The notes under the pieces were generated by a model that ran no database searches, was not told the DNA's origin, and worked only from the letters and a program-made list of their open reading frames with translations. Source: Pedobacter sp. N36a (lineage in GTDB: Bacteria; Bacteroidota; Bacteroidia; Sphingobacteriales; Sphingobacteriaceae). From it: 64,000 nucleotides of DNA. Of this stretch, positions 27,246-36,480 are shown piece by piece. The position numbers were made by a program, and so were the translations under genes. Position 1 is the first letter of the stretch; every line of letters begins with the position of its first letter. The stretch lies in contig NZ_JACSZW010000001.1 of assembly GCF_014472395.1 (NCBI RefSeq), forward strand, positions 310,001 to 374,000, given 5' to 3'.

Positions 27246-28127
27246 TTATTTTTTGGGATTAAAAAGCTCAAAGCCTTTGTACAAAGCGTTGTGTAATACA
27301 TTGGCATGGTTTCCTTCCGGAAAATACACAAAATGAACTTCTAAATTAGTGGTCTTTAAAGTTTCTGCTAGCTTTTTCGCATCATCCTCCATCACTGCTC
27401 CTTCTTTTCCTACCGCAACATAAACTTTGGTCTTTGCAGCTGGCAATGATCTCAAGAGTTCTGGTGCTTTGGCCAGTAAAGATTCATTATCCCACCATAG
27501 ACTTGGACTCACAATCATGTATTGATGGAATAGCGCTGGCGATTTCAACAATATTTCTGTCGCTAAAAGGCCACCAAGGCTTTGGCCAATCAACATTTTA
27601 CTAGCATTTGTTTGATAGTTCTTTTCGATATAGGGCTGCAACTCTTTTCCGATAAAATTGATGAACTTTTCCGAATGTCCCGTAGTAGGGTAATCTTTAA
27701 TGTCCGCTGCAATTGTACTAGGAAAGGTATAGTCTCTTTTTCTATCCACGTTAGCAATACCTACTACAATCGATGCAGGCATAGTTTCCGTCATGCTTAA
27801 AAACTGAGTCAGGCCGGCAACGTGTACAAAATCTTCATTTGCGGAACCATCCAGCAGGTAAATTACCGGATAATTTTTTGCAGAATCAATATGGTAGCCA
27901 TCGGGCAGGTAGATATTTAGTGTTCTGCTTTCGCCAAGTATGCTCGATTGAATTTTATCTGTCCGGCCAATAGAAAAAGGGCGGCTTTCAGTTTTTTCGC
28001 TGGTGGTTGACCTCGTTGTTGTTGAGGTGGTGATAGTGGTGGTTTTTCGGGCAGGTTTCTTTTGTTGTGCGCTGGAATCAATAGTCGTAAAAAGTCCCAA
28101 AATAAAAAGGGAATACAGGTATTTCAT
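27246..28127 (-). CDS. Secreted alpha/beta hydrolase (esterase D/Fes-like)
   Basis: Exported hydrolase of 293 residues: signal peptide about 1-21 (ending DSSAQ), a Thr/Ser-rich linker (about 30-48), then an esterase domain. The nucleophile elbow is GQSLGG, and the catalytic His is in FPEGNHANVLH; the pattern SRTLNIYLPDGY and VIYLLDGSANED is typical of the putative esterase family (PF00756) that hydrolyses siderophore or carbohydrate esters. ATG at 28145 would add six residues but overlaps the -7 box, so 28127 is preferred. Confidence 0.85.
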   Translation of the reverse strand: MKYLYSLFILGLFTTIDSSAQQKKPARKTTTITTSTTTRSTTSEKTESRPFSIGRTDKIQSSILGESRTLNIYLPDGYHIDSAKNYPVIYLLDGSANEDFVHVAGLTQFLSMTETMPASIVVGIANVDRKRDYTFPSTIAADIKDYPTTGHSEKFINFIGKELQPYIEKNYQTNASKMLIGQSLGGLLATEILLKSPALFHQYMIVSPSLWWDNESLLAKAPELLRSLPAAKTKVYVAVGKEGAVMEDDAKKLAETLKTTNLEVHFVYFPEGNHANVLHNALYKGFELFNPKK

Positions 28128-28142
28128 AAATAGGTGTTTTTT

Positions 28143-28150
28143 CAAAAATA
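28143..28150 (-). promoter_or_regulatory. -7 promoter box of esterase gene (TATTTTTG)
   Basis: Exact TAnnTTTG match 15 bp before the ATG at 28127, overlapping the alternative ATG at 28145. Confidence 0.5.
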
Positions 28151-28228
28151 GTGATCATTTGACACAAAAAAACCAAAACCAATGATTAAATATGATAATT
28201 TGCAGCACACATTTTACTATACCTACAA

Positions 28229-29176
28229 ATGAAAACATCATCAAAAATTACTATTATTGGCCTGGGCGGAGTTGGTGGTTATTTCGGATTTAAATTGGCG
28301 CAACGCTATTCAAATCAAGAAGATACCAGGATCACTTTTGTGGCCAGAGGAGAAACCTATGAAATTGTGAAGAAAGACGGACTCCGCTTATTATCTCCTG
28401 AACATGAAAATCCAATAGCTCATCCTGCGGAAATTTATGCTGACTTAAGAGAAATACCTGCAACAGATGTATTCTTAATCTGTGTCAAAGAATATGATCT
28501 GGAAAAAATTTGTCTGCAGTTAAAAGACAAAATTAAAGCCGATACCGTGATTTTACCTTTAATGAACGGAGTAGATATTTATGAGCGGATCAGGAAGGTA
28601 ATCAGTACTGGAATTGTACTTCCTGCCTGTGTGTATGTGGCTTCTCATATTAAAGAACGAGGAACTGTAGAACATAAAGGAAATGCAGGTAAAATTCTAG
28701 TTGGCAATGACCCAAGGCATCCGGATTACAATGCAGAGAAATTAATAGATTTAATGAAATCCGCGGGTATTGACGTTCAATATAAGCAGGATGCTTTCCC
28801 TGACATCTGGACAAAATTCTTCTTCATAGCAAGCTTTGGACTGGTTTCTGCCCGATATAATCAGTCGATTGGTCAAATCAATGAATTCCCGAAATTACGT
28901 GAAAGAGCAACCTGGATTATGGAAGAAATTAAAGCAATTGCGAACAAAAAAAACATAGCTATTCCAGCTGACATTATAGAAAAAACTTTCCAGAAAGCAG
29001 CTACTTTTCCTTACAGCACCCCTACTTCATTACAGCTGGATATTCAATCGGGAAAGGAACATACGGAACTGGAATTATTTGCCGGTGCAATTATAGATTA
29101 TGGAAAAATACTGGAGCTTCCCGTGCTGGAAAGCAACAGAATATATGAAGAAATAAAATCAGGAAAGATCAGTTGA
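28229..29176 (+). CDS. Ketopantoate reductase family protein (2-dehydropantoate 2-reductase)
   Basis: NADPH-dependent reductase of 315 residues. The N-terminal Rossmann motif is GLGGVGGYFGFKLA (about 11-24); the C-terminal helical domain contains the family's NGVDIYERI region and the FPYSTPTSLQLDIQSGKEHTELE signature with the catalytic Lys/Glu pattern of PanE/ApbA. It may convert ketopantoate to pantoate for coenzyme A synthesis, although paralogues with other substrates are common, so no gene symbol is given. Single gene ending at a long hairpin. Confidence 0.85.
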   Translation: MKTSSKITIIGLGGVGGYFGFKLAQRYSNQEDTRITFVARGETYEIVKKDGLRLLSPEHENPIAHPAEIYADLREIPATDVFLICVKEYDLEKICLQLKDKIKADTVILPLMNGVDIYERIRKVISTGIVLPACVYVASHIKERGTVEHKGNAGKILVGNDPRHPDYNAEKLIDLMKSAGIDVQYKQDAFPDIWTKFFFIASFGLVSARYNQSIGQINEFPKLRERATWIMEEIKAIANKKNIAIPADIIEKTFQKAATFPYSTPTSLQLDIQSGKEHTELELFAGAIIDYGKILELPVLESNRIYEEIKSGKIS

Positions 29177-29190
29177 TAGGAATGATCCGT

Positions 29191-29244
29191 AATTCAGTAT
29201 TCATCAAAAAAAAGCAGGCCTTATCTTTTGATGAATACTGAATT
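29191..29244. terminator. Long perfect hairpin, probable terminator
   Basis: A perfect 19-bp inverted repeat (29191-29209 / 29226-29244) with a 16-nt loop, followed on the plus strand by GTCTTTTT. It lies between the convergent reductase and MFS genes. The stem is longer than usual for terminators. Confidence 0.6.
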
Positions 29245-29295
29245 GTCTTTTTATAAAGTGTGAAAGCGCCCATTTGTGGAGCCCTGTTTTTCTTT

Positions 29296-30891
29296 TTAAA
29301 ACCCTGCAGCAGCTGGTCTTTTACCTTTCACATTAATGATCGTTCTACTGATCACTGGCTGAAGTGCAATCCACACGATAGTAAACAAACAAAGTGCAGT
29401 AATGATCTCGTAATAGTTGACACAATATTGGAGAAATGCTTGTTTTTGCACGGATTTATTTAGGAGTCCAACTGCAACTTTTGCTGCTTCATCTTTTAAC
29501 ATTCCATGACTGGTGAGCGCGTTTTGATAGCCCGTTAATCGCTCAGAGAAACCTAAATCCAACACCGTTAATCCGCCCCTCATGTCATTGTTATGGCTTC
29601 CTTTAAAATACAATTGAAAATAATTCATCAAGGCGAGACTCAGGCTGAAGGCTGAGAAACGCACCAATACCCCTACTGATGCTGCAGATTGGCTCATTTG
29701 AACTGGAACTGCCGACACGATAAACATCACTATTGGCGACATCACCATTCCTGCACCCAGCCCTTGCAAAAATAACGGCAGGATAAAAGTACTGGCATCT
29801 GCTTCTGTTGCAAACAGAAAGCACATCAGCGTAAAAAAAACCGCTAACAATGTAAATCCAGCAACCCATAATACCCGGAGCATTTTTTGCAGAATTAAGA
29901 AGCGAATCGCCATACAAGAGCCTGCAATAATCCCTAGAATATTGAAGATCATGAGCTCATTTGCATGTAAGGAATCCATTCCCAATACCATGATAAAGTA
30001 AGTACTCGTTAAAGTAAAAGCACCTCTGACCAAATATAAAATCACTAAAAACACAATTCCGATACTAAAATTGCGATACTTGAATACGGAAAGATTGACG
30101 GTAGGACGCTTTAAAGCTTTCTGTCGCAAAACAGAAAGAACAGCCAAGCTGAAAATAGACAATAGGCTGTAAACAATGCTATGATCTTCTAGCCAATCTT
30201 TTTGCTGGCCATATATTAATACGTAAGCAATAAGGATCAGCAGGATGACAAAAAGCAAAAAACTGGCCCAATCCAGTTGGTATAAAGGTTTTTTACGAAT
30301 CAGGTGCACACGGTTTAAAATCGAAAACAGCAAAGCTGCGGTCGGCAAAAAGCAAAAGATAATTGCTTTATACAAGACATTATATTCAAAATTCTCTACT
30401 AAAGGTGCAGCAAATAATGCCGTAACCGGCGATACACACAGAATCATTCCATAAAATATCGTGTACCCTATTTCTCTGGAATGTTCAGATTTTAATCTTC
30501 CAAACAATAGCGTCAGACAAATACTGGTAATACCGCAATTGACAATTCCCTGTAGAAATCTAAAGGTAAAAACGAGCCATATTTCCCGGGTATGGTAACA
30601 GCAATAAGCGATCAGGATTTCGAGCACAATACAGATCAGGAGGTAATCTTTGGTGATGATTCGCTCAAGAAAACGTCGTTCTACCCCTGCAAAGCTGGCT
30701 ACTGCGGCATAAAACAGTAATAAGGAAAATTGCACATCTGCAGGTTCCATACCATAATATCCAGCAGCTGCTGCCCCATCTGCAGTAGATAAGGCGAACA
30801 ATAATACTGAGGACAGCAGCAGTAACAAAATGCTCAGCTTGATGAGCCATTCTGGAACCCATGATTTAAAAATGGGCAGTGATTTACTCAT
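29296..30891 (-). CDS. MFS drug transporter, DHA2/EmrB-type
   Basis: Inner-membrane efflux pump of 531 residues with about 14 hydrophobic helices, the DHA2 topology. Partner genes upstream encode the periplasmic adaptor (8-bp overlap) and outer membrane channel, so it is the motor of a tripartite exporter similar to EmrB. A proton antiport mechanism is expected from the family. Substrate unknown. C-terminus basic (NVKGKRPAAAGF). Confidence 0.88.
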   Translation of the reverse strand: MSKSLPIFKSWVPEWLIKLSILLLLLSSVLLFALSTADGAAAAGYYGMEPADVQFSLLLFYAAVASFAGVERRFLERIITKDYLLICIVLEILIAYCCYHTREIWLVFTFRFLQGIVNCGITSICLTLLFGRLKSEHSREIGYTIFYGMILCVSPVTALFAAPLVENFEYNVLYKAIIFCFLPTAALLFSILNRVHLIRKKPLYQLDWASFLLFVILLILIAYVLIYGQQKDWLEDHSIVYSLLSIFSLAVLSVLRQKALKRPTVNLSVFKYRNFSIGIVFLVILYLVRGAFTLTSTYFIMVLGMDSLHANELMIFNILGIIAGSCMAIRFLILQKMLRVLWVAGFTLLAVFFTLMCFLFATEADASTFILPLFLQGLGAGMVMSPIVMFIVSAVPVQMSQSAASVGVLVRFSAFSLSLALMNYFQLYFKGSHNNDMRGGLTVLDLGFSERLTGYQNALTSHGMLKDEAAKVAVGLLNKSVQKQAFLQYCVNYYEIITALCLFTIVWIALQPVISRTIINVKGKRPAAAGF

Positions 30892-31945
30892 GGTCTTTTT
30901 TGATCTGAACAGTTGCGCTCATTCCAGCGTTTAATTTTGTTAAGGAGGCATCTGCACCTTCCAGACGGATTCTTACCGGAATACGTTGCGCTATTTTCAC
31001 AAAATTACCAGTGGCATTATCAGGAGGTAATAAAGAAAACCTGGAACCTGTTGCTGCAGAAAGAGACTCTATTTTCCCTTTAAAGGACTGACCCGGGAAG
31101 GCGTCTACTTGAATAGTCACAGGTTCACCGACATACATTTTTCCGATCTGCGTTTCTTTAAAATTTGCAATCACCCATTTTCCTGCATCTTTGTCTACGA
31201 TATAAGCGATCGTTTGCCCGCTTTGCAGCAATTGTCCCGGCTGAATGGTCCTCCTACCCATTTTACCGTTATAAGGTGCTAAAATCACAGTGTAAGAAGT
31301 ATTCAAATGATTTCTTTTTAATACTGCTTCTCTACGTTGGATTTCAGAAAGGAGCACTGCTGACTGCACTTTTATGTCGTTCGTTTTAGAAATTGCCGCG
31401 GCATAGTCTTCCTGAGCGGCATTGTACTCCGCTTGTGCTACTTCCAGCATACTTTGCATACGCTCTAACTGCTGACGGGTAGCTGATTCTGCCTCAAATA
31501 GTTTTTTATAGCGATCATAATCTGCCTGTTGCTTCCATAATTTTGCTTTGGCTGCCGCAATTTTTGATTTACTTGCACTTGCAAGTGTACTAGCCGTTTG
31601 CACATTGCTCTGCAATACAGAAACCTGGGCTTTTGCATTGGAAAGCGAAGCTGCAGCTTCCTCTTGCTGTACGGTATAATCACTGTCATCAATCACGACC
31701 AGCGTATCTCCCTTTTTAACCTCTTGATTTTCGATATAACGAACAGATTTAATATATCCATTTACTCTTGCAGTAACTGGATTGATGTATTCCTCTATCT
31801 GGGCATCATTGGTTTCTTCAAAACGTAAATAACTGAAGACCGTTTTGCCTCCCCAGACCAACAAAACGACCATCACTATAGCCGCAATGACCGTCGTGAC
31901 TACTGAAATTCTTTTATCTGTTTTATTTTGTGTTTGCGTGTTCAT
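30884..31945 (-). CDS. HlyD/EmrA-type membrane fusion protein
   Basis: Periplasmic adaptor of 353 residues that connects the MFS pump to the TolC channel. It has one N-terminal membrane anchor (about 15-38), a biotinyl-lipoyl-like strand pair (VRYIENQEVKKGDTLVVIDD), a long alpha-helical hairpin (about 80-195, Ala/Gln-rich), and the beta-barrel domain (ILAPYNGKMGRRTIQPGQ ... VTIQVDAFPGQSFKGKIES). It overlaps the MFS gene by 8 bp and starts 1 bp after the TolC gene's stop. Confidence 0.92.
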   Translation of the reverse strand: MNTQTQNKTDKRISVVTTVIAAIVMVVLLVWGGKTVFSYLRFEETNDAQIEEYINPVTARVNGYIKSVRYIENQEVKKGDTLVVIDDSDYTVQQEEAAASLSNAKAQVSVLQSNVQTASTLASASKSKIAAAKAKLWKQQADYDRYKKLFEAESATRQQLERMQSMLEVAQAEYNAAQEDYAAAISKTNDIKVQSAVLLSEIQRREAVLKRNHLNTSYTVILAPYNGKMGRRTIQPGQLLQSGQTIAYIVDKDAGKWVIANFKETQIGKMYVGEPVTIQVDAFPGQSFKGKIESLSAATGSRFSLLPPDNATGNFVKIAQRIPVRIRLEGADASLTKLNAGMSATVQIKKDHE

Positions 31946-31946
31946 A

Positions 31947-33287
31947 TTATAGGTTTCCTACAGCTTTTTCTAATTGATAGTATTGTATTTTGGCATTTAC
32001 TTTGGCAGTTGTCAGTTCAAAACGCGATTGCAAAAGCTGGGTTTCTGCATCCAGTAAATCCGTCAGTAAAGACAACTGATTGAAATAGGTATTCTGTACG
32101 ATTCGATAACTCTCTGCAGCTTGTTTAATGTTTTCATTTGCTACTTCAATTCGTTTCAATGACTCTGTATAACGGATGTAGTTCTCCTGTACTTCCTGAC
32201 GGATATTGTCTTTCACCTCTTCGTCTTCTACTTCCTGTTGATGGAGTTTAATCTCTGCTACTTTAACCTTGTGTTTATTGGTATAAAGGTTAGAAATAGG
32301 GATTTTCAATTTGATACCGGCCATACCATTGCGATATGGTGCAAGTGCATAAGGATAAAACTGGATCTGCGGATAGGCCAGCATATATTCACCGAACAAG
32401 CCAACAGAAGGCAGGATATTAGATTTTACCTGTTTCAATTTCAACACCCTAAGTTTTTGTTCTTTCTCAGAGATCTGCAGCTTAAAAGAATTCGATTGTC
32501 CAGCTGCGAGGTAATTGGCCAATCCCTTGATTAAAACCGGATCATTTTCCTGATCAGAAATAACAGGTATTAGAGGCGTATCATCAGCCCTTCCTATTAG
32601 TATATTGAGCTTCTGCTCTGCAATATGGATGCTGTTTTGAATTTCTGTCAGCATCATTTTTTGCTTCGACAAGCGCAGTTCTGCACGCAGCACATCGCTT
32701 TTAAGGACCGTCCCATTTTTATATAGTACATTGATTTCCTGCAGTTGTTTTTCCCTGTCTTTAATGTCTTGCAGCAGCAGCGTCTGATACGACTGATTGC
32801 GGTAAACATCATAGAAATACACCGCAGCAAGGAAATGTATTTCCTGCTTATTCAGGTTCTTTTTGGCAATTGCCAACTCCGTTTCCGTCTTTGAAGCTTC
32901 GATTTCACGATTGGTTTTACCACCATTGTAAAGGTTCAGGTAAGCATCGCCGGATATTTTATAATACTTTGGCTCTACTGGAAATTGCGTGGGTGTATGA
33001 AACAAACCATTTTCATAAATGGGCATTTTAAAGATGTGCGCCAATACACCGTTTGCCGCAATTTCTGGCAGCCTTTCTGATTTGGCTGCTTTAATTCCTG
33101 CCTCGGAAGCTAGCACATCAAGGTGTGTCATTTGTATCTTCCTGCTGTTGCTATCTGTAAGCTGCCAAACCTGGCGAATTGAAAGTGGATTTCCGCTATC
33201 CACAGGCCCTTGTGCATGGGTAAAAAGAGAGGATAAAAGAAGGGTCATTCCGCCGAGAAATGTTCTTTTATACGAGCTATAATTCAT
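31947..33287 (-). CDS. TolC-family outer membrane efflux protein
   Basis: Outer-membrane channel subunit of 446 residues with signal peptide (about 1-25, ending THAQ) and two OEP repeats: long amphipathic helices with KSERLPEIAANGVLAH and LPSVGLFGEYMLAYPQ strand-forming segments. It is the first gene of the tolC-hlyD-MFS operon and lies divergent from an AraC regulator, with 85 bp in between. Confidence 0.9.
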   Translation of the reverse strand: MNYSSYKRTFLGGMTLLLSSLFTHAQGPVDSGNPLSIRQVWQLTDSNSRKIQMTHLDVLASEAGIKAAKSERLPEIAANGVLAHIFKMPIYENGLFHTPTQFPVEPKYYKISGDAYLNLYNGGKTNREIEASKTETELAIAKKNLNKQEIHFLAAVYFYDVYRNQSYQTLLLQDIKDREKQLQEINVLYKNGTVLKSDVLRAELRLSKQKMMLTEIQNSIHIAEQKLNILIGRADDTPLIPVISDQENDPVLIKGLANYLAAGQSNSFKLQISEKEQKLRVLKLKQVKSNILPSVGLFGEYMLAYPQIQFYPYALAPYRNGMAGIKLKIPISNLYTNKHKVKVAEIKLHQQEVEDEEVKDNIRQEVQENYIRYTESLKRIEVANENIKQAAESYRIVQNTYFNQLSLLTDLLDAETQLLQSRFELTTAKVNAKIQYYQLEKAVGNL

Positions 33288-33350
33288 ATATATTATTTAA
33301 TGCTACAAATTTCGGTTAACATTTCTTTCTTTATTTTATCTAAAGTGACA

Positions 33351-33358
33351 TATATTTG
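33351..33358 (+). promoter_or_regulatory. -7 promoter box of araC-type gene (TATATTTG)
   Basis: Exact TAnnTTTG match 14 bp before the ATG at 33373, in the divergent control region shared with the efflux operon. A weaker GAAATTTG (33306-33313, minus) may serve the efflux operon. Confidence 0.55.
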
Positions 33359-33372
33359 TTCAAACCAGCCAT

Positions 33373-34188
33373 ATGGATCATAACAGTAAAGAAAGCCTTT
33401 TATCGGCCATAGATGAACAGCCAAAAAGTACCTATGTATGGCATAGTAAGTTTGAAGACCGCTTTCGTCACCACCAACATTTCAAAGGTCAGCTGACTTA
33501 TGTGGAAGGTGGAGTAATTTTTCTATACGCGAACGACAAGTCGTACTTTTTACCGGGCCGTCATTACCTCTGGATTCCTGCAGGAGTTGCGCACCACTTG
33601 GAACACCGCTATCGCTCTGCGGTGGTAAGAAATATCTATTTTGCCCATGATGACTTAAACCAGGATCCTTTTTTCGATCGCATCGGCATTTATCCTGTGA
33701 ATAATTTGTTATTGGAAATGCTGAAATACTCGGAACTTTGGAATGGAAATATTGTTCCTGGGAGCGCTCAGTATGATTTCTTAAATACACTAAAAAACAT
33801 CCTGCCAGACATCAGCAAACATCCGCTTCCAATTGTGGTTCCTACCACCGACAATGAGCGTTTGCGCCCTGCTTTGCAATATATTCATCAGCATTTGTCA
33901 GAAGATTTAACGCTGGAAAGTATTGCCGCAGTAACCGGTTTTTCCGAACGCACGTTATCGCGTATTTTCCTGGCTTCTCTGGATATTTCTTTTTTTCAAT
34001 ACCTGAAGTTGGTCAGGATCACTAAGGCAATGGAAAAGTTATTAGAAAGCGATCTGACAATAAGTGAGATCGCTTATGAGGTAGGTTACGACAGTATCTC
34101 CTCCTTCAGTAATACCTTTTTCAAGATGACCGGAAGGAGACCTTCTTCGTTTAGGGCGCTGAAAACTGCTAGCCTCAGCACAGATTAG
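33373..34188 (+). CDS. AraC-family regulator, probably of the adjacent efflux operon
   Basis: Regulator of 271 residues. N-terminal cupin-like sensor (about 20-110: HHQHFKGQLTYVEGG ... HYLWIPAGVAHHLEHR, a His-rich barrel), C-terminal AraC HTH pair (about 170-265: LTLESIAAVTGFSERTLSRIF and LTISEIAYEVGYDSISSFSNTF). Its divergent position to the tolC-hlyD-MFS operon strongly suggests that it controls that operon. Confidence 0.92.
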   Translation: MDHNSKESLLSAIDEQPKSTYVWHSKFEDRFRHHQHFKGQLTYVEGGVIFLYANDKSYFLPGRHYLWIPAGVAHHLEHRYRSAVVRNIYFAHDDLNQDPFFDRIGIYPVNNLLLEMLKYSELWNGNIVPGSAQYDFLNTLKNILPDISKHPLPIVVPTTDNERLRPALQYIHQHLSEDLTLESIAAVTGFSERTLSRIFLASLDISFFQYLKLVRITKAMEKLLESDLTISEIAYEVGYDSISSFSNTFFKMTGRRPSSFRALKTASLSTD

Positions 34189-34192
34189 CGAA

Positions 34193-34669
34193 TTACGCAG
34201 TCGGTTCTTCCGGATCTGGCTCAGTATGCAGTCTTTTTTGTTTCGGTCCTTGTGGCCAGATGTAACAGGTAGACTGTTTTTTCCAACCCAGACTTTTATA
34301 AAAATCACCTTTACCAGGAGCGGCAGTCAGGTTAACGAAATGATAATTGTCGCCCAGCTTTTCATTTAACGTATTTACCAGGTATTTACCCAGTCCATTT
34401 CCCTGAAAATCAGGATCCACAATGATATCTGCAAGAATGGCATAATACCTGCCATCGTCTATGGTTCTTCCAAACGCAATCAGCTGATCTCCCTTATAAA
34501 TGAATAAAGTCCAGCTGCTTCTTCTGAAAGCTGCTTCTATGTCTGCTTCTACCCTTGTTCTCCAATCCACCTTATCAAATAACTCACATACGTAAGTCCA
34601 GTCGATCGTCGACAAATCAGGATTTATTTTGTAAGTCAGGTCGTTCACATCTATTTTAATCGGAGACAT
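34193..34669 (-). CDS. GNAT-family N-acetyltransferase
   Basis: Acetyltransferase of 158 residues. The acetyl-CoA site is VDPDFQGNGLGKYLVNTLNE (about 82-101), with C-terminal DFYKSLGWKKQ. The start at 34669 (MSPIKIDVND) is preferred over ATG 34699, which lies in a GATATTTG -7-like box (34698-34705). The C-terminal tail is Pro/Glu-rich. Substrate unknown. It is convergent with the AraC gene, 4 bp apart. Confidence 0.82.
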   Translation of the reverse strand: MSPIKIDVNDLTYKINPDLSTIDWTYVCELFDKVDWRTRVEADIEAAFRRSSWTLFIYKGDQLIAFGRTIDDGRYYAILADIIVDPDFQGNGLGKYLVNTLNEKLGDNYHFVNLTAAPGKGDFYKSLGWKKQSTCYIWPQGPKQKRLHTEPDPEEPTA

Positions 34670-34891
34670 ATTTAGCTTAAAGATTTTAATTGGGCACAAA
34701 TATCAACAAATAATTCATCTGTATTTAATAGTTTAGATAATTGTGGAAAAATCAATTTCAGCCGTAAAAGGTCTAATTATCATTCGTTACGAGCAACATC
34801 AAGATAATTACTTTATTATAAAAATAAAAAACATCATGTTTTTTTTACTATAGAGAAAAAGTATTTATATTGCCCTATCAAATTAACGCTC

Positions 34892-35175
34892 ATGAATAAA
34901 ATCAAGTCCATACTGTTCATGACTTCCCTTTATACCTTTGCTCAGGAAAACGGGAAAGAAGTAAAAACCTCCAAATTTGGGAAGATAAATCCTATAGAAT
35001 TTGACATTAAGCCGACGGGGGAAACGTGGTCATCAAAGATAACACACTGACTTACCAGCGCAAGATCATCATCTCTAATAAAACCTATCCTGCAGAAAGA
35101 TATAATGATGATGTGGCTTTTCGTAAAAAGCTGCATCAGGCCGATAAACAAAAAATTGTCCTGGCTAAGCGCTAA
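34892..35175 (+). pseudogene. Remnant of a DUF3857/transglutaminase-like secreted protein with large internal deletion
   Basis: Two frames join to give both ends of one protein family. From ATG 34892: a signal peptide (MNKIKSILFMTSLYTFAQ) and KFGKINPIEFD, like the mature N-terminus of DUF3857 transglutaminase-domain proteins. That frame ends at TGA 35048. From about 35018 another frame reads GGNVVIKDNTLTYQRKII then YPAERYNDDVAFRKKL and ADKQKIVLAKR, which resembles the extreme C-terminus of the same family (intact members have roughly 600 residues). The middle, including the protease-like core, is missing, and the junction is out of frame. The last codons overlap a terminator stem. Confidence 0.6.
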
Positions 35176-35191
35176 CAGCCAGGACAATTTT
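35152..35191. terminator. Strong bidirectional intrinsic terminator
   Basis: Perfect 15-bp stem AAAATTGTCCTGGCT and its complement, 10-nt loop, overlapping the end of the gene remnant. It probably now serves the convergent M16 operon. Confidence 0.85.
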
Positions 35192-35205
35192 CATAAAAAA
35201 TATGC

Positions 35206-36480
35206 TTATTTCTTTCCTACAATTACTTTACTAAAATCAGCAGTATTCAAGTATTGATTTGCCAGTTGTTTTAAATCTTCTGGAGTGATCGTTTTCACGG
35301 TTTTGATATAGTTCTCGTAATATGTGTAATCTAAGCCAGAAAAATAGGCGTTTTTAAACTTATCTGCATGAGAAAATGCATTTTCTAAACTGCCTAACAT
35401 AGAACCTAACATATAGTTACGTACCAGGTTCAATTCTTCTTCCGAAACCAATTCGGATTTTAATAAATCAATCTCTTTCTCGATTTCAATCAAGGTGTTG
35501 CCACAAACCTCTGTCCCTACTTCCGTAGCGATAAAGAAATAACCAGCATCTTTTAAAGAAACAATTGCAGAGCCGATCCCATAAGTATATCCTTTATCCT
35601 CGCGAATGTTGGCCATTAAACGAGATCCGAAATATCCACCCAACAAACAGTTCATCACCTGAAATCCAGGGAAATCTCTATGTTTCCTGGTGATGGCTAA
35701 TGCGCCCATACGGATGGCCGATTGGATCGCATCTGCTTTTTCAATCAGCAGCTCCTTCCCCGCTACCGGAGAAAAGTCAAATTTATTGAGGACAGATGCT
35801 TCGTTGTTATTCCAGGTTTTCCCTAAAATACTATTCAACAAATCAAACTCTGATTGTTCAAACTTACCTGCCACAAAGATGGTACAGTTTTCAGGTTTAT
35901 AAGCTGCTTTAAAGTAGCTGAGTAAATCTGCCTGCTGTATGGCTTCGTAATCTGTAGCTGAGATATTTGAGCCATAGCTGGAATCTCCAAAAATAGCATG
36001 GGCAAAATGCTTTCTGGCTAGGAAGTCATTTTTTTGCAAGCTAACCTGTAAAGATTGCTTTTGATTCTGCACATAAATATCCAACTCCTGCTGAGGGAAA
36101 ACACTCTCATTAAGAATGGATTGCAAAATCGGTAATACCGCAGCCAGGTGTTTATTCAAGGTATACACTTTTACGCTCGACTGGTCTGCACCATATTCTG
36201 TTTGCAGGAAAGCACCATAATAGTCTACTTTTTCAGCAATCTCTTTGGCCGTTAATTTTGCCGTTCCATTATTGATCAGGTGGCTCACTGTAACCGCCTG
36301 CAAAGGTTTATTCTGGTCCCAGTTTACGTTTTCAAAGATAAACTCAATACGTACCAGTTCCTGTTTACCAGCATTGATGGTAAATACCGGGATTCCATTA
36401 TCCAGCTGCTGTTTTAATGGCTGTATAAAATTTATTTCCTCTACCTGTTTTGATTCAGGGGCTAATGTACGGTTAAGCAT
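35206..36480 (-). CDS. M16-family peptidase-like subunit, non-catalytic
   Basis: Protein of 424 residues with the two-lobed M16 fold but no HxxEH zinc motif: the corresponding site reads TVSHLINNGT. It keeps the substrate-binding RxxxGYTYG region (REDKGYTYGIGS, about 295-306). Such subunits pair with an active M16 subunit, as in mitochondrial processing peptidase. The active partner is encoded immediately upstream with 8-bp overlap, so the two very likely form a heterodimer. Confidence 0.9.
   Translation of the reverse strand: MLNRTLAPESKQVEEINFIQPLKQQLDNGIPVFTINAGKQELVRIEFIFENVNWDQNKPLQAVTVSHLINNGTAKLTAKEIAEKVDYYGAFLQTEYGADQSSVKVYTLNKHLAAVLPILQSILNESVFPQQELDIYVQNQKQSLQVSLQKNDFLARKHFAHAIFGDSSYGSNISATDYEAIQQADLLSYFKAAYKPENCTIFVAGKFEQSEFDLLNSILGKTWNNNEASVLNKFDFSPVAGKELLIEKADAIQSAIRMGALAITRKHRDFPGFQVMNCLLGGYFGSRLMANIREDKGYTYGIGSAIVSLKDAGYFFIATEVGTEVCGNTLIEIEKEIDLLKSELVSEEELNLVRNYMLGSMLGSLENAFSHADKFKNAYFSGLDYTYYENYIKTVKTITPEDLKQLANQYLNTADFSKVIVGKK

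Noticed and set aside
29603..29917. Antisense-strand or alternative-frame frames within the MFS transporter gene
   Set aside because: Fully contained in a well-supported membrane transporter gene; no independent signals.
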